From an uncultured Oscillospiraceae bacterium (lineage in GTDB: Bacteria; Bacillota; Clostridia; Oscillospirales; Oscillospiraceae): a stretch of DNA of 22,224 nt. The notes under the pieces are model-generated. The model saw only the letters and a program-made list of their open reading frames with translations. It did no database searches and had not been told where the DNA came from. Location: positions 1 through 22,224 of the forward strand of contig CAKTNW010000034.1 of the NCBI GenBank assembly GCA_934589145.1, given 5' to 3'. Shown one piece after another: positions 1 through 5,915 of this stretch. Positions within the stretch are counted from its first letter, which is position 1. Each line of letters opens with the position of its first letter. A program made the position numbers and the translations under genes.

Positions 1-165
1 CTGGGCAGCAAGCCCGGCAACATGGGCTTCCTGCTGCCCGCCATGGGCAAGGAGCAGCTGTTCAAGACCGTTATGGCCGATGGCGTGCTGCCCCGCAAGA
101 CCTTCTCCATGGGTCACGCACAGGACAAGCGCTACTACATCGAGGCCCGCAAGATCGTCAAGTAA
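1..165 (+). CDS. C-terminal fragment of a DUF1015-like protein
   Basis: An open frame enters from the left edge and ends at TAA 163-165, giving the last 54 residues of a protein. The visible part includes the stretches GSKPGNMGFLLP, GVLPRKTFSMG and KRYYIEARKI. From memory this resembles the C-terminus of DUF1015-family proteins found in Clostridia, whose biochemical role is not established; this is recognition, not a search result. The frame is rich in preferred codons such as CGC and CTG, so it is clearly coding. A strong terminator follows 39 bases after the stop, so this gene ends its own transcription unit. The start and main domain lie outside the window. Confidence 0.6.
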   Translation: MGSKPGNMGFLLPAMGKEQLFKTVMADGVLPRKTFSMGHAQDKRYYIEARKIVK

Positions 166-204
166 AAAGACAGTAGAAATCCTTTACGCGGTATAGTATA
201 ATAA

Positions 205-240
205 GAGCCGCCGGAGCTTCTCCGGCGGCTCATTCTTTTC
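205..240 (+). terminator. Rho-independent terminator after the first gene
   Basis: GAGCCGCCGGAG (205-216) pairs perfectly with CTCCGGCGGCTC (220-231) around a 3-base loop, and is followed by a T-rich tail, ATTCTTTTC. It closes the transcription unit of the upstream DUF1015-like gene. The tail runs directly into the ribosome binding site of the ispE-type gene (GTGAGG, 241-246), so terminator and translation start are almost touching. Confidence 0.85.
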
Positions 241-255
241 GTGAGGTATATAGCG

Positions 256-1437
256 ATGCTTCGATTCTGGTTCCCCGCTTACGCGGTCTGTATATTGTAT
301 CTGCTGGCGGCGGCCGTCTGGCCGCTGCTGCCCCTGCGCCTGCGCCGCGCGCCGGAGGCGGAACGGCAGGCGGACGCGGACAGGCTCTATCGCCGGATGC
401 TGGTGCAGTTCGCGGCGCTGTTCGTGGTGGTGGACTTCATGCTGATGCGCACCCTGTGCCTGACGCCGGAGAAGGATCAGCAACTGGCGGCGGTGGCCGT
501 CACGGTGCTGCAGGTGGCCGCCGCGTGGCTGATCCCGCCGTCGGTGCGGCGTGGCTTGCAGGCAGCGCCGGTGGATGACCGGGGCCGCGCCGTCACGGAG
601 ACGGCCTGCGCCAAGGTGAACCTGACGCTGACGGTGGGGGAGAAGCGTCCCGACGGCTATCATGAGGTAGAGACGGTCATGACTGCGGTCGGCCTCTGCG
701 ACACGGTGACGGTGGCGCGCCATCCCGGCATCCAGGATCAGCTGGTCTGTACGCCGCCGGTGACGGAGCGGGCCGAGGACAACCTGTGCATGAAGGCACT
801 GCGGCTGTTCTTCCAGGAACTGGGCGTGAAGGAGGACTTCGTCACCATCCAGCTTCAGAAACGCATCCCCACCCGGGCGGGACTGGGCGGCGGCAGCAGC
901 GACGCGGCGGCGGTGCTCCGTGCCCTGCGGACACTGTACGCGCCGCAGATGACCGATGAACAGTTGGAGGAGATGGCCGCGCAGTTGGGCAGCGATGTGC
1001 CCTTCTTCATCCGGGGCGGTACGGCGCTGGCCACCGGCCGGGGTGAAAAGCTGGCGGCTCTGCCGGACATGCCGCCCTGCTGGCTGGTGATCGTCAAGCC
1101 GGAGGAGAGCCATTCCACCGCCGCCATGTACGCCGCCATCGACAGCGCGCCGCAGCGCGTCAGCGGCGACAGCCGTGCCGTGCTGGAGGGCCTGGACAGC
1201 GGCGATTTGGCGAAAATCGCGGCGGGACTGAACAACGACTTCCAGCAGGTGCTGCCGGAGAGCAGCGCTGTGCCCGCCATCGTGGAAGCTCTGCGGCAGC
1301 AGGGCGCGCTGAACGCCCAGATGACCGGCAGCGGCAGCGCCGTGTTCGGGATCTTCGCCTGTCAGGCCGGCGCGGAAGCGGCGGCGGAGGCGCTGAAAGA
1401 GACATATCCCCGCACTTTCTGCGTGGAGCAGGTATAA
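256..1437 (+). CDS. ispE: 4-diphosphocytidyl-2-C-methyl-D-erythritol kinase with N-terminal membrane extension
   Basis: The C-terminal ~280 residues are a complete IspE, the GHMP-family kinase that phosphorylates CDP-ME in the non-mevalonate isoprenoid pathway. Visible motifs are ETACAKVNLTL and RPDGYHEVE near residue 115-135, the ATP-binding PTRAGLGGGSSDAAA, and MTGSGSAVFG near the end. The first ~105 residues are not IspE: they carry about three hydrophobic segments (roughly residues 5-25, 48-67 and 76-95) with a charged loop between the first two. I chose ATG 256 because GTGAGG (241-246) sits nine bases upstream; the GTG at 241 is part of that site. An in-frame GTG at 571 would give a normal-length IspE but has only a weak binding site. 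The frame is open throughout. The fusion could be real, or an indel could have joined two genes. IspH is also encoded in this window. Confidence 0.9.
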   Translation: MLRFWFPAYAVCILYLLAAAVWPLLPLRLRRAPEAERQADADRLYRRMLVQFAALFVVVDFMLMRTLCLTPEKDQQLAAVAVTVLQVAAAWLIPPSVRRGLQAAPVDDRGRAVTETACAKVNLTLTVGEKRPDGYHEVETVMTAVGLCDTVTVARHPGIQDQLVCTPPVTERAEDNLCMKALRLFFQELGVKEDFVTIQLQKRIPTRAGLGGGSSDAAAVLRALRTLYAPQMTDEQLEEMAAQLGSDVPFFIRGGTALATGRGEKLAALPDMPPCWLVIVKPEESHSTAAMYAAIDSAPQRVSGDSRAVLEGLDSGDLAKIAAGLNNDFQQVLPESSAVPAIVEALRQQGALNAQMTGSGSAVFGIFACQAGAEAAAEALKETYPRTFCVEQV

Positions 1438-1443
1438 AATACG

Positions 1444-1473
1444 CCATAACCGTCCATATTGTAGGAAAAATCC
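1444..1473 (+). promoter_or_regulatory. Possible forespore (sigma-F type) promoter for spoIIR
   Basis: CCATA (1444-1448) and GGAAAAATCC (1464-1473), 15 bases apart, partly resemble sigma-F -35 and -10 elements. spoIIR is under sigma-F in Bacillus subtilis, which is why this spot was examined. The match is incomplete, especially at the end of the -10. Transcription would begin near 1479-1481, just inside the hairpin described at 1446-1491. Confidence 0.3.
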
Positions 1474-1491
1474 TGCAATAAGGACGGTTAT
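1446..1491 (+). promoter_or_regulatory. Long hairpin enclosing the spoIIR ribosome binding site
   Basis: ATAACCGTCC (1446-1455) pairs with GGACGGTTAT (1482-1491), and TATTGTAGGA (1457-1466) pairs with TCCTGCAATA (1471-1480), with one A/A mismatch, one G-T pair and an AAAA loop. The only plausible ribosome binding site of spoIIR, AAGGA at 1480-1484, lies within the 3' arm. There is no T-run after it, so it is a poor terminator; it may block translation of read-through mRNA from ispE. Confidence 0.75.
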
Positions 1492-1497
1492 TGTACC

Positions 1498-2115
1498 ATG
1501 AAACGATGGGAAAAATGGGAGCTGGCGCTGCTTCTGGGACTGTGCGCCGCTCTGGTATGGGGGGCGTGGTCGGCCCAGCGGCAGGATGCCCTGGCCCGGA
1601 AGATGATCCGCCTCCACGTCATCGCCAACTCCGACAGCGCCGAGGATCAGGCGCTGAAGCTGGAGGTGCGCGACAAGGTGTTGAACTTTACAACGAACGT
1701 ATTACAGCGCTCCGCCGATATGGAGGATGCCCAGACGAAGCTTCAGGACGCCCTTGACCGTATCGAGAACATCGCCCAGCGGGAGATCGTCAACCAGGGC
1801 TATGACTATCCGGTGACGGCCCAGTTGACCAGGACGGAGTTTCCCTTGAAGGAGTACGACGGCTTTTCTCTGCCCGCCGGGGAGTACATGGCCCTGCGGC
1901 TGGTGATCGGCGAAGGGGAAGGGCAGAACTGGTGGTGCGTGGTGTATCCGCCCCTGTGCACCGCCGCGGCCACAGACATGCCGGAGACGGCTATCCGGGC
2001 GGGCCTGTCCGGCGATGACGTGAGCCTCATCACCGAGGAGGACACCGGGTATGTGCTGAAGTTCCGCTCCCTGGAGCTGTGGGAGCAGCTTCGGCAGTGG
2101 CTGGGGAAAAAATAA
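1498..2115 (+). CDS. spoIIR: Stage II sporulation protein R
   Basis: This 205-residue protein has a short charged N-terminus, one hydrophobic segment (about residues 9-26) that acts as signal or anchor, and then the hallmark SpoIIR stretch IRLHVIANSDSAEDQALKL (residues 37-55). A second typical block, GEGEGQNWWCVVYPP, lies near residue 138. In the family, SpoIIR is made in the forespore, exported into the intermembrane space, and triggers the SpoIIGA protease to cleave pro-sigma-E in the mother cell. It follows the ispE gene by 60 bases that contain a large hairpin and a possible sigma-F promoter, and it ends just before a terminator. ATG 1498 has a weak, distant ribosome binding site (AAGGA, 1480-1484) buried in the hairpin. 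Length is close to the usual ~200-225 residues. Confidence 0.95.
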   Translation: MKRWEKWELALLLGLCAALVWGAWSAQRQDALARKMIRLHVIANSDSAEDQALKLEVRDKVLNFTTNVLQRSADMEDAQTKLQDALDRIENIAQREIVNQGYDYPVTAQLTRTEFPLKEYDGFSLPAGEYMALRLVIGEGEGQNWWCVVYPPLCTAAATDMPETAIRAGLSGDDVSLITEEDTGYVLKFRSLELWEQLRQWLGKK

Positions 2116-2120
2116 CAGCA

Positions 2121-2154
2121 AAAGGCGCATCGGCCATCTGACCGGTGCGCCTTT
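2121..2154 (+). terminator. Terminator after spoIIR
   Basis: A 13-bp stem pairs AAAGGCGCATCGG (2121-2133) with CCGGTGCGCCTTT (2142-2154), with one G-T pair and an 8-base loop. The T-run is short (three T), so it may be leaky. It begins five bases after the spoIIR stop. Confidence 0.65.
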
Positions 2155-2161
2155 CGCCTGC

Positions 2162-2217
2162 AAAAAATGAAAAGAGAGAGGGAGAAGTGAAGAAAAAGGA
2201 GAGAGAGAATGAAAAAG
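2162..2217. other. Strand-asymmetric purine tract in the spoIIR downstream gap
   Basis: Over 56 bases the plus strand is all A and G except for three T. It lies in a 273-base gap between spoIIR and the convergent 58-residue gene. It contains AAGGAG (2196-2201) seven bases before ATG 2209, which would encode only eight residues (MKKFCCSF, stop at 2233-2235). The rest of the gap (2236-2339) is AT-rich, with a small ATCCT-GAAA-AGGAT hairpin and nothing else recognisable. Confidence 0.5.
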
Positions 2218-2339
2218 TTTTGTTGTTCTTTCTGAACTGAGTACATGATACCGCGGAAATCTTAAAAAATCCTGAAAAGGATGTAACGATTCTGTGAAGC
2301 AAAATCAAACAATTTTTGAACGGCACCCCGCGGCAAGCC

Positions 2340-2372
2340 GAGAAGCCCCACCGGAAAACGGTGGGGCTTCTC
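2340..2372 (-). terminator. Terminator for the 58-residue membrane protein gene
   Basis: A perfect 14-bp stem (GAGAAGCCCCACCG, 2340-2353, with its complement at 2359-2372) encloses a 5-base loop. It begins 16 bases beyond the stop of the minus-strand gene, which fits a terminator, though neither side has a strong T-run. The plus-strand side continues TATATG. It may act in both directions. Confidence 0.6.
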
Positions 2373-2388
2373 TATATGATCGCGGCGC

Positions 2389-2565
2389 TTAAACAGAGCC
2401 GCGTGTGATATGACGGAAGATACCGCCAATGCACAGAAGCCCCGTGACGCAGGCCAGAGAGACGGTGACATAGGTCAGTGCGGAGAGCTGGGGGATCAGG
2501 ATGCCCACAACGGTGCAGAGCAGGCACAGCGCGACGCCCGCGGCGATCAACAGCAGGTTTTTCAT
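2389..2565 (-). CDS. Small two-helix membrane protein, 58 residues
   Basis: Reading the minus strand from ATG 2565 gives a 58-residue protein that ends at TAA 2391-2389. It begins MKNLLLIAAGVALCLLC and has two hydrophobic segments (about residues 3-25 and 30-50), a proline between them, and a basic tail RHITRGSV. The strong binding site AAAGGAG sits eight to nine bases before the ATG, and a terminator-like hairpin follows the stop, so the gene is well framed. A longer ORF in another minus frame covers the same bases but has no hydrophobic pattern and no such binding site. I do not recognise a family. It is transcribed away from the site-2 protease gene, and the shared upstream region holds phased repeats. 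Confidence 0.75.
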   Translation of the reverse strand: MKNLLLIAAGVALCLLCTVVGILIPQLSALTYVTVSLACVTGLLCIGGIFRHITRGSV

Positions 2566-2621
2566 GGCGATAACTCCTTTCCAAGTCTGAACGATGTTTC
2601 TTTCCTACCTTTTATGTCTCT

Positions 2622-2627
2622 ATTATA
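2622..2627 (-). promoter_or_regulatory. -10 element for the 58-residue gene
   Basis: The minus strand reads TATAAT exactly, 57 bases upstream of ATG 2565. No good -35 hexamer lies 16-18 bases further out (around 2644-2650). The direct TTACA repeats begin just there (2650), so activator-dependent transcription is possible. Confidence 0.45.
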
Positions 2628-2649
2628 TGCGAAAGGGCGGTAAACATCA

Positions 2650-2699
2650 TTACAGATCCATTGCGCTTTGGTTACAGCTTTGGCTACAAAATGGTTACA
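2650..2699. promoter_or_regulatory. Helically phased TTACA/CTACA direct repeats (candidate operator)
   Basis: TTACA or CTACA begins at 2650, 2672, 2684 and 2695, that is, at steps of 22, 12 and 11 bases. The last three copies extend to TGGTTACA (2669-2676), TGGCTACA (2681-2688) and TGGTTACA (2692-2699). This helical-turn spacing of direct repeats is what OmpR/PhoB-type response regulators often bind. The block lies between two divergent promoters. Confidence 0.5.
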
Positions 2700-2719
2700 A
2701 TCGGCAGGGGAATTTTTTC

Positions 2720-2748
2720 TTGTGTTTGCCCTTGATATTTGCTATAAT
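2720..2748 (+). promoter_or_regulatory. Sigma-A type promoter for the site-2 protease/scpAB operon
   Basis: TTGTGT (2720-2725) and a perfect TATAAT (2743-2748) are separated by exactly 17 bases. Transcription would start near 2755, which rules out the upstream ATG 2594 as the normal start of the site-2 protease and supports TTG 2804. Confidence 0.65.
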
Positions 2749-2803
2749 TAACCTGTTACTGATAATTTGGCGTAATAGCCTTTTCGATAGGAGTGACCCC
2801 TTT

Positions 2804-3466
2804 TTGAACTATTTGCAGAACCTTTGGAACGCGCTGGATCTGGGCTCGCTGCGGGACACCATGCTGCGGGTGGCGGCGGTGCTGATCTGCCTGATCATCC
2901 ACGAGACCTGCCACGGCATCGCCGCGTTCTTTCTGGGGGATCCCACGGCCAAGCGGAACCACCGCCTGTCCCTGAACCCCCTGCGGCACATCGACTGGAT
3001 CGGTCTGGCCGCCATGGTGCTGACCGGCGTGGGCTGGGCGAAGCCGGTGCCGGTGAACCCCAACTACTTCAAGCATCCCAAGCGTGGCATGGCCATCACG
3101 GCACTGGCCGGGCCGGTGTCCAACCTGCTGCTGGCCCTGTGGCTGCTGCTGGGCGCGCGGGTGATGTATACCCACGCCCTGTCCACCGGCCAGATCAACG
3201 AGACGCTCTTTTACTTCTTTATGAACACGGCGCTGATGTCCATCGGTCTGGGTGTGTTTAACCTGATCCCCATTCCGCCGCTGGACGGCTCCAAGGTGCT
3301 GGCGGCGCTGCTGCCGGACCGGCAGTACGACTGGCTGATGCGCTATGAGCGTTTCGGTATGCTGATCATCATGGCGCTGGTGTGCTTCGGCGCGCTGTCC
3401 AATGTGCTGGACACCGCCATCGGCTGGGTGTTCCAGCTATTCTGCCGCATTGTCGGCCTTTATTGA
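2804..3466 (+). CDS. Site-2 protease family protein (M50 metalloprotease)
   Basis: The 220-residue product is a polytopic membrane protein with the M50 zinc site HETCH (residues 33-37, HExxH) in the second hydrophobic stretch and the second-half motif NLIPIPPLDG (153-162, with Asp161), as in YwhC-type intramembrane proteases. Its substrate cannot be told from sequence. I chose TTG 2804: AGGAG (2789-2793) sits ten bases upstream, and the promoter at 2720-2748 lies between it and the longer ATG alternative at 2594. With this start the length fits the family. It ends 11 bases before scpA, and this protease-scpA-scpB order is common in Clostridia. It is distinct from the SpoIVFB-like M50 protein at 14600, which carries HELGH. 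Confidence 0.9.
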   Translation: MNYLQNLWNALDLGSLRDTMLRVAAVLICLIIHETCHGIAAFFLGDPTAKRNHRLSLNPLRHIDWIGLAAMVLTGVGWAKPVPVNPNYFKHPKRGMAITALAGPVSNLLLALWLLLGARVMYTHALSTGQINETLFYFFMNTALMSIGLGVFNLIPIPPLDGSKVLAALLPDRQYDWLMRYERFGMLIIMALVCFGALSNVLDTAIGWVFQLFCRIVGLY

Positions 3467-3477
3467 GGAGATCACTG

Positions 3478-4272
3478 TTGGATAATCCGATTTTCAAACT
3501 GGAAAAGGTGGTGCAGGCCAAGGGCAGCGAACCCCTGGAGGATTTCGAGGGGCCGCTGGATCTGATCCTGTACCTGCTGAGCAAGAATAAGATCGAGATA
3601 CAGGACATCCCCATCGCCCTGATCCTGGATCAGTACCAGGCGTATCTGGAGCAGCGGCAGCGGATGGATCTGGAGGTGGCCAGCGAGTTCATCGCCATGG
3701 CCGCCCACCTGGTGTACATCAAGACCCGCATGCTGCTGAACCTGGAGGACGAGGAAGCCCAGAGCGAGATGGACGCCCTGATCAAGTCCCTGGAGGAGCG
3801 GCAGCGGGGCGACACCTATGCCAAGGTCAAGGTGCTGACGGAGAAGCTGGGCCCCATGGGCGAGTTTGGCCGGGACATCATGACCCGCAACCCCGAGCCC
3901 ATGGAGCGGGGCAAGATCTACGAGTACGACCAGCAGCCGGGCGACCTGATCATCGCCATGCAGGAGGTGGCGGACCGCCGCGGCCAGTTGGACGCCCAGC
4001 CGGATCTGAAGCCCTTTGACGAGATCGTGCGGCGTGAGCCGTACTCCGTGGAGGCCAAGGCGCGGGAGATCTTCCAGCGACTCAAGACCGGCGGCATCAC
4101 CCGGTTTTTGCTGCTGTTCCGGGGCAGCCGCAGCCGCAGCGAGATCGTGGCCACGTTCATGGCCGTGCTGGAGCTGTGCCGCAGCCGCATCATCCGTCTG
4201 GCCTCCGGCGTCAATGACTGCACCGTGGAGTGTGACGGCGATATGCCCGACGATTGGCAGGGCGAGGTTTGA
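3478..4272 (+). CDS. scpA: Segregation and condensation protein A
   Basis: ScpA is the kleisin subunit of the bacterial SMC condensin. It bridges the heads of the SMC dimer and binds ScpB. The 264-residue product carries the N-terminal kleisin signature FEGPLDLILYLLSKNKIEIQ (about residues 23-42), the helical block LVYIKTRMLL, an acidic middle, and the C-terminal winged helix FLLLFRGSRSRSEIVATFMAVLEL that docks on the SMC head. The start is TTG 3478, preceded by GAGGAG (3465-3470) at seven bases; upstream in-frame codons would run into the site-2 protease gene. It is followed by scpB after 12 bases, so the two partners are surely co-expressed. Smc itself is not in the window. Confidence 0.96.
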   Translation: MDNPIFKLEKVVQAKGSEPLEDFEGPLDLILYLLSKNKIEIQDIPIALILDQYQAYLEQRQRMDLEVASEFIAMAAHLVYIKTRMLLNLEDEEAQSEMDALIKSLEERQRGDTYAKVKVLTEKLGPMGEFGRDIMTRNPEPMERGKIYEYDQQPGDLIIAMQEVADRRGQLDAQPDLKPFDEIVRREPYSVEAKAREIFQRLKTGGITRFLLLFRGSRSRSEIVATFMAVLELCRSRIIRLASGVNDCTVECDGDMPDDWQGEV

Positions 4273-4284
4273 GGGAGGTAAGAT

Positions 4285-4878
4285 ATGGATACGCTTGAAA
4301 TGAAGGAAGTAGAGGCCGCCATCGAGGGCATCCTCTTTGCCTCCGGCGAACCGGTGGCCATAGACCGCATCTGCATGGCGACGGACATGGACCGTCCCAC
4401 GGTGGAGCTGGTGCTGCAGAAGCTGGCGGACTACTACGCCTATGAGCGGCGGGGCATGCGGCTTCTGAAAATGGACGACAGCTATCAGCTTTGCTCGGCG
4501 CCGGAGTACGGCGACATCATCCGCCGCGCCTTCGAGGTGCGCAAGCCCGCCAAGCTGAGCCAGCCCGCGCTGGAGGTGCTGACCATCATCGCCTACTATC
4601 AGCCCACCACAAGGGCCTATGTGGATCAGATCCGCGGCGTGGACAGCTCCTATACGGTGGGCCTGCTGCTGGATCGCCATCTGATCGAGGAGTGCGGACG
4701 GCTTCAGGTGCCGGGACGGCCCCGGCTGTACCGCACCACCCAGGCGTTCCTGCGGGCCTTCCACCTGCGGTCGCTGGACGATCTGCCGGAGATGCCCGGC
4801 ATGGAGGGCGACGGCCAGCTTCGGCTGGACGAGCAGGGCAACCTGCTGGATCTGCCGGAGGAGCTGAACGAGAACTGA
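4285..4878 (+). CDS. scpB: Segregation and condensation protein B
   Basis: ScpB is the dimeric winged-helix partner of ScpA in the SMC-ScpAB condensin. The 197-residue product shows the expected pair of winged helices: an N-terminal one opening with EVEAAIEGILFASGEPV, and a second with LEVLTIIAYYQPTTRAYVDQIRGV, followed by the typical GRPRLYRTTQAFL block. The ATG at 4285 follows GGGAGGT with good spacing and lies 12 bases after the scpA stop. The acidic tail after residue 165 is unremarkable. Length is normal for the family. Confidence 0.96.
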   Translation: MDTLEMKEVEAAIEGILFASGEPVAIDRICMATDMDRPTVELVLQKLADYYAYERRGMRLLKMDDSYQLCSAPEYGDIIRRAFEVRKPAKLSQPALEVLTIIAYYQPTTRAYVDQIRGVDSSYTVGLLLDRHLIEECGRLQVPGRPRLYRTTQAFLRAFHLRSLDDLPEMPGMEGDGQLRLDEQGNLLDLPEELNEN

Positions 4879-4906
4879 TATCCCATTCCGAAAGGAGGCG
4901 TTCCCC

Positions 4907-5596
4907 TTGATTGGATGGATCATACTGGGCGTGATCGCGGCATTGATCGTGGTGATCCTGTGCCTGCGCGTGGGCGTGACGGCCAGCTTCGGCGAGGAGC
5001 TGCGTGTGACCGCACGGATCGGCCCGGTGACGATGCAGATCATTCCGCCGCCGGAGAAGAAGCCGAAAAGGGCGAAGCCGGAAAAAACGGCAAAGGGCGA
5101 GAAGAAGCCCAAGGAGAAGAAAAAACCGGACATCCACCTGACGTTCGAGGACATCAAGGGCGCATTGAGCGCCCTGTGGCGCTCCATCCAGGGTGCGCTG
5201 CGCCGGGCGGGAAAGCGTATCCGTATCGACCCCATGCGCCTGAGCTTCGTGTTCGCGGACGAGGATCCCGTCAACACCGCCCAGTGGTACGGCTGGGCCA
5301 ACACCGCCATGTGGACGGTGATGCCCCGGCTGGAGGAAATGATACACATTCCCGACCCGCACATCCACATGGAGATGGACTTCACTGCCGCGGAGACGAA
5401 GATCTCCGGCACCGTGGGCGCCAGCTACCGGATCGGCGACCTGCTGGCCATCGGCTTTGCCGCTATCGGGCCGGTGCTGAAATTCGGCATCCCCTTCTTG
5501 CGAAAGCAGAAGGCCATCAAGAAGGCGGAGGCCGCGAAGCTGGCGGCGGAGCAGGCGGAACAGCAGAAGAACGGCGCGCCCGACAAGGCGGCATGA
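4907..5596 (+). CDS. DUF2953 domain-containing membrane-anchored protein
   Basis: The 229-residue product has one N-terminal transmembrane helix (about residues 2-20), then a lysine/proline-rich linker (residues 50-75, with many EKK and PKE units), a soluble region ending in PDPHIHMEMDFTAAETKISGTVGASYRIGDLLAI, and a lysine/alanine/glutamate-rich tail. The C-terminal part matches what I know of DUF2953 proteins, which in spore-forming Firmicutes are commonly encoded beside gerW/ytfJ, as here. Their biochemical role is not established. The start is TTG 4907 with AAAGGAGG (4891-4898) eight bases before it. It lies 28 bases after scpB. A 275-bp inverted-repeat element begins directly after the stop and separates it from the gerW homologue. 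Confidence 0.8.
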   Translation: MIGWIILGVIAALIVVILCLRVGVTASFGEELRVTARIGPVTMQIIPPPEKKPKRAKPEKTAKGEKKPKEKKKPDIHLTFEDIKGALSALWRSIQGALRRAGKRIRIDPMRLSFVFADEDPVNTAQWYGWANTAMWTVMPRLEEMIHIPDPHIHMEMDFTAAETKISGTVGASYRIGDLLAIGFAAIGPVLKFGIPFLRKQKAIKKAEAAKLAAEQAEQQKNGAPDKAA

Positions 5597-5603
5597 AATA
5601 AAA

Positions 5604-5878
5604 CCATCGATTGACAAGGGCAGACACGGTTTTGACGGGCAGAAATGCGCCCATACTGCGTCAAGTCCCTTGACAATACGGCAAGTATTCTCTGCGGGCC
5701 TTTTCTTGCCTGGACACATTTCTGCTCCGACAAAACTGCAATGCACCTGCCAACGATGGATTTTCGAGTGATTTTTTGGTTTTTGAGATGCAGGTGGGCT
5801 GACGCCCACCAAGGCGAAAAGGGCAAAAAGCGGCGGAAAGACACGCTGTCAGGCGTATTTGCCCTTGTGAATCGATGG
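5604..5878. mobile_element. MITE-like element with terminal inverted repeats
   Basis: This fills most of the 319-base gap between the DUF2953 gene and the gerW homologue. The left end (5603-5628) and the reverse complement of the right end (5854-5879) match at 23 of 26 positions, starting ACCATCGATT and continuing, after one mismatch, ACAAGGGCA. TAAAA occurs immediately outside both ends (5599-5603 and 5879-5883) and could be a 5-bp target duplication. The interior has several hairpins: GTCAAG-TCC-CTTGAC (5660-5674), GGTGGGC-TGAC-GCCCACC around 5783-5800, and GCAGAAATG at 5639-5647 paired with CATTTCTGC at 5717-5725. I see no credible coding frame. A structured non-coding RNA is the main alternative. 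Confidence 0.6.
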
Positions 5879-5915
5879 TAAAAAATAAAATTGATATACA
5901 GAAAGGAACACGACC

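Noticed and set aside
2372..2584. 70-residue minus-strand frame covering the small membrane gene
   Set aside because: It is arginine-rich without hydrophobic pattern; the neighbouring frame 2389-2565 has the AAAGGAG site and two clear membrane helices.
2410..2643. 77-residue plus-strand frame opposite the small membrane gene
   Set aside because: No ribosome binding site, Gln/Asp-rich antisense product, and it ends before the promoter of the site-2 protease.
3472..5412. Very long minus-strand frame opposite scpA, scpB and DUF2953
   Set aside because: Its product is rich in His, Gln and Leu with no family signature, and it lies opposite three clear genes; high GC keeps antisense frames open.
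5425..5844. Minus-strand frames through the inverted-repeat element
   Set aside because: They run across the element boundary into antisense of the DUF2953 gene and have no start signal or recognisable domain.
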